Shown here one piece after another: positions 58,701 through 64,000 of a stretch of DNA of 64,000 nucleotides. The position numbers and the translations under genes are program-made. The notes under the pieces are model-generated. The model searched no databases. It saw nothing but the letters and a program-made list of their open reading frames with translations, and was not told the DNA's origin. The stretch covers positions 248,001-312,000 of the forward strand of contig BDDD01001490.1 in NCBI GenBank assembly GCA_001972305.1, in the 5' to 3' direction. This DNA is from Cephalotus follicularis. Lineage: Eukaryota > Streptophyta > Magnoliopsida > Oxalidales > Cephalotaceae. The first letter of the stretch is position 1, and the number at the start of each line of letters is the position of its first letter.

Positions 58701-59570
58701 TACAATCAAATCCCTATGTACAAGACAGACGAGGACAAGACAACATTCATAACAGACCGAGGAATGTATTGCTACAAGGTTATGCCCTTTGGCTTGAAGA
58801 ATGCAGGGGCCACCTACCAGCGCCTGGTCAACAAAATTTTTGAACCTCAGATTGGGAAGAATATGGAGATATACATAGACGATATGCTCGTCAAAACCCC
58901 GGCCAGGAACCCCCATGTGAAAGATTTGGAGGAAACCTTTGAAGTGTTGAGGAGGTATAATATGAAGCTCAATCCATCCAAGTGTACATTTGGGGTCACC
59001 TCGGGGAAGTTCCTCGGATTCATGGTCTCTAGCAGAGGAATAGAGGCCAATCCAGAGAAGATCTCAGCTATTCAAAGCATGAGGCCACCTCAAACCATCA
59101 GGGATGTCCAGAGGTTAAATGGGAAGATTGCAGCCTTGAGTAGGTTTGTGTCCAAGTAGGCAGAGAAGTGCCTCCCCTTCTTCAAGATACTTAGAGATCC
59201 CAAGGGATTCTCGTGGTCTGATGATTGTCAAGCAGCCTTCGAAAAGTTGAAGGAGTATTTGGCTTCTCCTCCTCTGATCTCAAAGCCTAAGGATGGAGAA
59301 GACCTATATTTGTACCTTGCGGCCACCTCGGACGCAGTGAGTGCAGTGTTAGTCAGAGAAGAAGATAAGGTTCAAAGGCCAGTGTACTACGTGAGCAAGG
59401 CTTTGAACGATGCAGAGGGGAGGTACCCAGAAGTGGAGAAGTATGCCTACGCTTTGATCATCTCGGCCAGGAAATTGAGGCCATATTTCCAAGCCCATAC
59501 AATCAAGGTTTTGACTGACAAACCACTCAAACAAGTTCTTGCCAAGCCTGACACCTCGGGCAGGCAGAAA
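55786..59570 (+). pseudogene. Tat-2 gag-pol, nearly intact up to the RNase H
   Basis: One frame from ATG 55786 (MPPRKKALVGATGSQ) covers gag (about 56320-57130: SRVRNIEEVEQAVHRR, DKYDGSTDPIQHVRSY, NVVQGKDETLTDYLTRFN), the YCRYHSDHGHDTEEC motif (57322-57366), protease with intact LIDSGSSADVL (about 57756), and reverse transcriptase (KACPKDHFPLPKIDQLVD, IYIDDMLVK at about 58870). The gypsy RNase H follows (VYYVSKALND, EKYAYALI). Only four lesions were read: TAG at 56443, TAA at 56989, a one-base loss at about 58701 (DAYSG, then out of frame) and TAG at 59157. The frame then runs into foreign DNA after KPDTSG. It would supply particle protein, protease and reverse transcriptase if unbroken, but cannot integrate on its own. 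Confidence 0.92.
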
Positions 59571-60280
59571 AGAAGGATTAGGGTTGTCACCACCCTCTCT
59601 CTGATCTAATCTACTGTTTCTGGCCGAATATAACATATTTATAGACTACTAAATTGATCAAAAACGGAATAAAAGAAATCCTAGTTACAAAATATGGCAA
59701 AAATCTAAACTTTCTATTTCTGCTGCAGAGGAAAGCGTCGACCTCTTTAGGAAAGGAGTCGACTTCTTTGTGTAAAAATCGCGACTTTGCTGAGATGCGA
59801 GAGAAAGGCATCGACTTCTTCTTGAAAGACGTCGACTTCTTTTGCTCAAAAGTTACAAGACAATTTTGCTAAAAGACATCGATGTAAATGGTGAAAAGCG
59901 TCGATCTGCATGAAAGGCGTCGACTTCTTCTTGAAAGACGTCGACTTCTTTTTCATAGCTCCTTGAAGATTGTTGCATTTTTCCAGAAAAGACATCGACT
60001 TCTTCTTGAAAGACGTCGACTTTATTGTAAACCCAGAAAAGACATCGACTTCTTTTGAAAGGAGTCGACTTCTTTGGTCTGTTTTCTGCAGAATTTTGCA
60101 ATTCTTCAATCTTTATGCTTTAAGCTTCAATTATGCACACTTTAGGGTAGTATTCTTGCACTTTGGTGATTAAACAATTGTACCTCAAAATCATTAAAAC
60201 ACAACCAAAGTAGTCCATTCCAAGCATAAAAATATAACAAATATATCATTAAAAATCACACATTTTTATGCTAAACAGTA
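59565..60280. repeat. Foreign LTR-like segment replacing Tat-2 RNase H/integrase
   Basis: Tat-1 has about 1.3 kb here (second RNase H, integrase zinc region and core start); Tat-2 has 0.7 kb of unrelated, non-coding DNA. It holds about 12 copies of a motif like AAAGACGTCGACTTCTT (59730-60075), followed by TGCAGAATT (about 60089). This is the same arrangement as the arrays in the LTRs at 3245-5681 and 35485-38179. No clear target duplication, so an insertion plus deletion or a template switch is likely. Confidence 0.75.
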
Positions 60281-60856
60281 GCCTACCCTCAGAGTAATGG
60301 CCAAGCCGAGGTGATCAATAGGGAGATCATCTCGGGCTTGAAAAATCGCCTAGAAGACAGCAAAGGAAGGTGGACCAAGGAACTACCAAGTGTATTATGG
60401 GCATATAGAACCACTCATCGGACTACAACAGGAGAATCCCCATACAGTCTGTGTTTCAGAGCAGAGGCTATGATACCAGTAGAGGTTGGAATGCAGTCCC
60501 CAAGAGTTGTGCACTTCACTAAAGACAACAATGAAGAAGGGTTTAGATGCCTCCTCGACCTTGTGGGAGAGCTCAGAGATAAAGCTGCAATCAGAGTGGC
60601 AGCCTACCAACAGAGGGTTAGTCGTTACTACAACAAAAGAGTAAGCCCGAGACCACTAAAGCAAGGAGATCTAGTTCTACGCAATTCAGCCGTTGTAGAC
60701 CCCACTGGCACCAGAGGAAAGCTAGCCCCTGCCTGGGAAGGGCCTTACAAGATCAAAAGGGTCCTCCGCCCAGGAACATTCAAACTTGAAACTTTTGGGG
60801 GTAGGGAGATTGCCAGAGCTTGGAATGCCGAGCATCTGAGGAAATATTATCAATAA
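60281..60856 (+). pseudogene. Tat-2 integrase, C-terminal part
   Basis: Resumes at VAYPQSNGQAEVINREI (third catalytic Glu present) and runs open through LPSVLWAYRTTHRTTTGESPY, the conserved end of the integrase core. The C-terminal segment (GDLVLRNSAV..GKLAPAWEGPY, RVLRPGTFKL, AWNAEHLRKYY) ends at a normal stop, 60854-60856. There is no chromodomain, as is usual for Tat. Confidence 0.9.
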
Positions 60857-62115
60857 ATGTAAGACATTTTCAATGAAGTTTGAATTTTTTCAAATTTTGT
60901 GTTCAACATCATAGTTCCAAGTTTGCAAGGAACCGGAGGTCCAATGTTCAAGTCCTCAAACCTCTGAATAGCCACCGATCAGCTCCCTCAGTCCTAAGAT
61001 AAGCATCTCGGACCATGCCCCCAAGGGGGCATCTCGAAATCCAAGTTTCCTAAGCCTTACGGAGGCTAACTCTCTAAAGGAAAACCAACAGAAGCTGAGG
61101 TCTCAGACAGACCAGTGAAACAGGCGTTCAAGAGCATCCAAGGATGCATATACCAAAGCCTCTTTCCGAGGAGCACGTCAAAGACTCCTCCCGAGGAGCA
61201 GGCCTAAAAGACTTCCAAGGAAGCACTAAGACTCCTAAGGGAGCAAACACTGGTTGACAACACCATGAGAACTTGTCCAACCAGACCTAAAGTCGTGACT
61301 TGAAAGGCGAATCCATGGGAACTCGCAACGATCAAGCTCGTCGGACTGAGCACTTTAATACAAGTGTCTCCAAGTGGACTGAAAGCTCAGCCGACCTGTC
61401 CTAAGTACTCTTAGGTCAGACGATACTCTCCTCGGCAAACCCATAGGAACTTGTCCGAGCAGACCAAGAATTCAACCCGTGAGTGCAAAAGTTTTCTTAT
61501 AATTACTTAAGCATTTTTACAAATAAGGGGTCCTACGAGGACTGTCAATGTTTGAGTAACCTTGACCATGTAAGGTTAAGTGATTTGGGCTAAGTTAAAA
61601 GTTCTAAGGAACTATCAGTACACATGTACACTTAAAGTTCAAACACACGTGGAATCGATTAAGTCCGAGAATACAAGGGTTTGTTCCTTTTATTATTAGT
61701 TACTTAAGCCTTTTTGGAGTTAGTTGCCCACTTGTGCAAGAAGTCCGAGGTCACAACAAAGATAAAATTCCTAAGGGAATTGTCAATACATATATGCACT
61801 CAAAGCTCAAACATACAAACAACCAGTTGAAGATGAAGTCCGAGAAGGCAAAGCCTCTTTTACTTATATTTTTGGTAAGTTACTTAAGTTTTTTTGGAAG
61901 TCAAGTGCTCACTTGGATGAAAAGTCAGAGGTCATTATGAAGACAAGATTGCTAAGGGAATTATTAATAAGTACAAGCATGCAGAGATCAACCACAGCAC
62001 ATAGAAGAAAAATTCAAAGTCAAGATCAGAGAATGAAACAAAACATTCCTTTATTAATATCCAAGAAGATTACAAGAAGAGAAGCTAAAAACTATTACAA
62101 GGTTAAAGCAAAAAA
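60857..62115 (+). other. Tat-2 3' tail with YAAG-loop hairpins
   Basis: Homologous to the Tat-1 tail (shared atagttccaagtttgcaagg). Hairpins with loop CAAG/TAAG: 61015-61032 (ATGCCCC/GGGGCAT), 61212-61223 (CTTC/GAAG), 61232-61243 (CTCC/GGAG), 61600-61613 (AGTTC/GAACT), 61766-61781 (AATTCC/GGAATT); a mismatched one is at 61949-61962. The stop codon of the opposite-strand gene is at the right edge, so these lie in its probable 3' UTR. Confidence 0.75.
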
Positions 62116-64000
62116 TTAAGGCTGAGGAGCATCTTCTTGCTCAGTCGAGGGATCTTCAGGAGGAGGTGGAGGAGGGAAAAAGTCTACAACAGAAGGAAGA
62201 GGAGGACTTCCCAGGCCAGCGAAGGGGTCCTCTGAAGCATGAGAAGAATGAAGAGCAGGGGGGACGGTTGCCGGGTCCGAGGAGGCAGCAGGATCCTCAG
62301 CAAGAATAACCACCTCAGGAGAAGTGGGAGTAGTCGGATCATCCACCAAGGCAGACGAGGCACCTTCTGCCAACCTCTGACGGACTTTCTCCTCCACAGC
62401 ATCAATTCCCTCTGGGTAGAAGTCAAATGCATCGGCAGAGGGACAATACACTACTTCGTCCAGCGAGAACTCAGGCTGCAGAGAAGCGACCCAATTCCTG
62501 CAGGCATAGAAGCCCCGGAGAAAGTACTCGGAAGCCTCTAGGAACACAGATTCATCGAACTCATCCGAGCTCTTGAACTCCTCCACGGAGGACCTCAGCA
62601 ACTCCTTGAACTCCTCCGAGTTCTTGAAGTCGGCCACGGCCTGGTGTTGTTCCTTTCTCAGCTGCTCATTCTCTTTCCTCTGCTGCCGCTCAAGCCTAAC
62701 CACCAGATCTTCATTTCTCTTCTCGGCCTGGTCCAGCTTGGCCTCCAGCCTCCTCCTCTCAGCCCTTTCCTCCTCCAGGTCCTCAACTGCTTGCCTCTTC
62801 TCTTTGTCCAAGGACTCCTGAACTTTGAGAACGTCGTTCAGTTGAGCTTGGGCCGAGCGAGCAGTCTCCTCTAATGTGGCCATGCTCGACCTCAGCTCTC
62901 GGTCCCTGGCCACCACTGCAGAGAAGTTGTCCACGAGCAGTTGAGTGTCGTTCAGAGACTGTCACAGAAGCAAAAAAGTGTTAGAAAATATGAAGAATTA
63001 AAGTAGAAGAGAAGACAAGGTAACTAAGGCAGAGATCATTTACCCTCAAGTGGTTCCTCAGACAATTGGTTACCAACTCCTCGTTGGACCACCTCTGCCT
63101 CGACTCCACCTCCTTGGGGAAGAAGACCAGCCGGCTAAGTGCCTGGGGGACTCCAGGACCACTCAGGTTCAAGCGGTCGCACTCCATGCCCGCAAACTCA
63201 TTGAGTAGCTCTTCCACCCCCCGAGATGGAGGAATGATTATGGGATCCTGGGAGCTAGATCCGAGGGCAGCAACGTCCTCGACCTCTCGCACCTTCTCGG
63301 TGCCATCCACATCTTTACCCTTTCTGCTCCTCTTCGACAGAGGAGCGTGTTCAGAGGAGGGGACGGTATCAGCCGGCCTCTTGTTCGCCTCCTTCCTCTT
63401 CTCGGTCGTGGCCACGGGCACCCTAGCAGAAGGAGGAGAAGGAGGTGTCTTGGTTGGCGGCCTTGGCCTCTCGGCCACAGGAGTTTTTTCCTTGGGCTTT
63501 GGCCCGGTAGGTACAGGGGTCTTCCTCTGATCGGTAGCCCTGATGATAGAAGAAAGATCTCGGCGAGGAGCCATTGCTGAAAGAAGACAAGAGAGTAGAG
63601 TCAGAGATCAAAAAATGCAAAAATCAGTGAAAATAGCATTAACAAAGGAAGACAAAGATTTTATACAAGTGTGTTCCGACATAGGGGGCAGAGGATTATT
63701 TTGCTCCCCCTCTCCCTCTGATTCTTCCTCCTCGGATCCGTCCAAGGAGGATTCCCGTCCAAGGACTACACTTAGTCCTGCCTGGACCAGACGATCCTCA
63801 GTTATGGTAGAGTTTACATCCTCTGACTCAAGGGCCAGGAGCTTACTTAGACCTATCTTCTCAGCCGAGGTCAGACGAGACTTTTTGTTCAGAAGTTTAA
63901 CGTCCAAGGAGGTGCACCAGGGAGAGGGAGTAAACCCTTCGAAGTCTTTTATTAAAAAATATTTCCTCCTCCAGTTTTTTATGGATTGGGTGGGGTTGAG
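62116..64000 (-). CDS. Tat-2 opposite-strand gene, three exons, 5' end outside the window
   Basis: Reading on the minus strand: exon 64000-63667, intron with GT donor (cactt/gtataa) and AG acceptor (tttcag/caatgg), exon 63576-63044, intron (AGG/gtaaatg to tgacag/TCTCTG), exon 62958-62116 with stop. Phases join correctly at both junctions. The first exon (NWRRKYFLIKDFEGFTP, then LTSAEKIGLSKLLALESEDVNS) matches the end of the Tat-1 Transposase_28-like frame. The second is Pro/Lys-rich and basic, with a possible nuclear signal (KRSRKGK). The third starts with a long coiled coil (about 110 residues rich in E, R, L, Q) and ends in an acidic, Pro-rich tail (FFPPPPPPEDP). At least 570 codons are open in the window with no internal stop. 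It would be transcribed against gag-pol from a promoter of its own, near the 3' LTR. Function unknown; such extra frames are known in Tat elements. Confidence 0.82.

Larger units (their letters stand above)
54846..64000 (+). mobile_element. Tat-clade Ty3/gypsy element 'Tat-2', 3' end beyond the window
   Basis: A 5' LTR (54846-55740), primer site, near-continuous gag-pol frame, and opposite-strand gene. Same layout as Tat-1 and clearly related in protein, but with a different, longer LTR, so a separate family. Its second RNase H and most of its integrase have been replaced by unrelated LTR-type DNA (59565-60280). The 3' LTR is not in the window. Confidence 0.9.

Noticed and set aside
62239..62874. 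Plus-strand frames of 76-100 codons
   Set aside because: Mirror images of the opposite-strand Tat-2 coiled-coil exon; the minus frame is far longer and spliced in phase.

Overview
This looks like a gene-poor, retrotransposon-packed stretch of a eudicot plant nuclear genome. Three things point there: a spliced host gene of the plant beta-xylosidase family, AT-rich non-coding DNA, and plant-specific mobile elements (Tekay-type chromovirus, Tat-type Ty3/gypsy, Ty1/copia, hAT). The species cannot be named from the sequence. Two single N bases (7802, 20688) show it is draft assembly. No tRNA, rRNA or CRISPR was seen.

Layout. 1-5681: a gutted Tekay-type element with two LTRs. 5690-7454: copia debris on both strands. 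7478-10300: small non-autonomous DNA elements. 11573-14410: solo LTR of a family called 'LTR-B' here (minus). 15300-16124: a miniature copia element complete with LTRs, primer site and polypurine tract. 16567-20267: the only intact host gene, a six-exon BXL6-like beta-D-xylosidase (790 aa). 22162-32853: an old hAT transposon whose RICESLEEPER-type transposase gene is split by two LTR-B solo LTRs in opposite orientation. 33253-34657: a young tandem duplication and AT-rich DNA. 34663-53542: a degenerate Tat element (Tat-1) with a Tekay-type solo LTR and a non-autonomous LTR-B element (39279-46104) nested in its gag. 53548-54845: AT-rich DNA with a diverged tandem array. 54846-64000: a better preserved Tat element (Tat-2) that runs off the window.

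Insertions can be ordered by nesting. Exact 5-bp target duplications flank the LTR-B insertions (AAACT, AAAGT, GATGT, CTTTC) and the minus-strand solo LTR (CCAAG); TTAAT probably flanks Tat-1.

Most worth following up are features of the Tat elements. Both carry a gene on the strand opposite to gag-pol, between pol and the 3' LTR. In Tat-2 it has three exons with in-phase splice junctions. In Tat-1 its product starts M-ARTKQT, the same as the histone H3 tail. Beyond its stop codon both elements carry a series of short hairpins with a conserved YAAG loop and co-varying stems. Other leads are a mosaic Tekay LTR, a TCGA-centred palindrome array found in three separate LTR-type segments, and an inverted LTR-B pair inside one gene that could give a long hairpin RNA.
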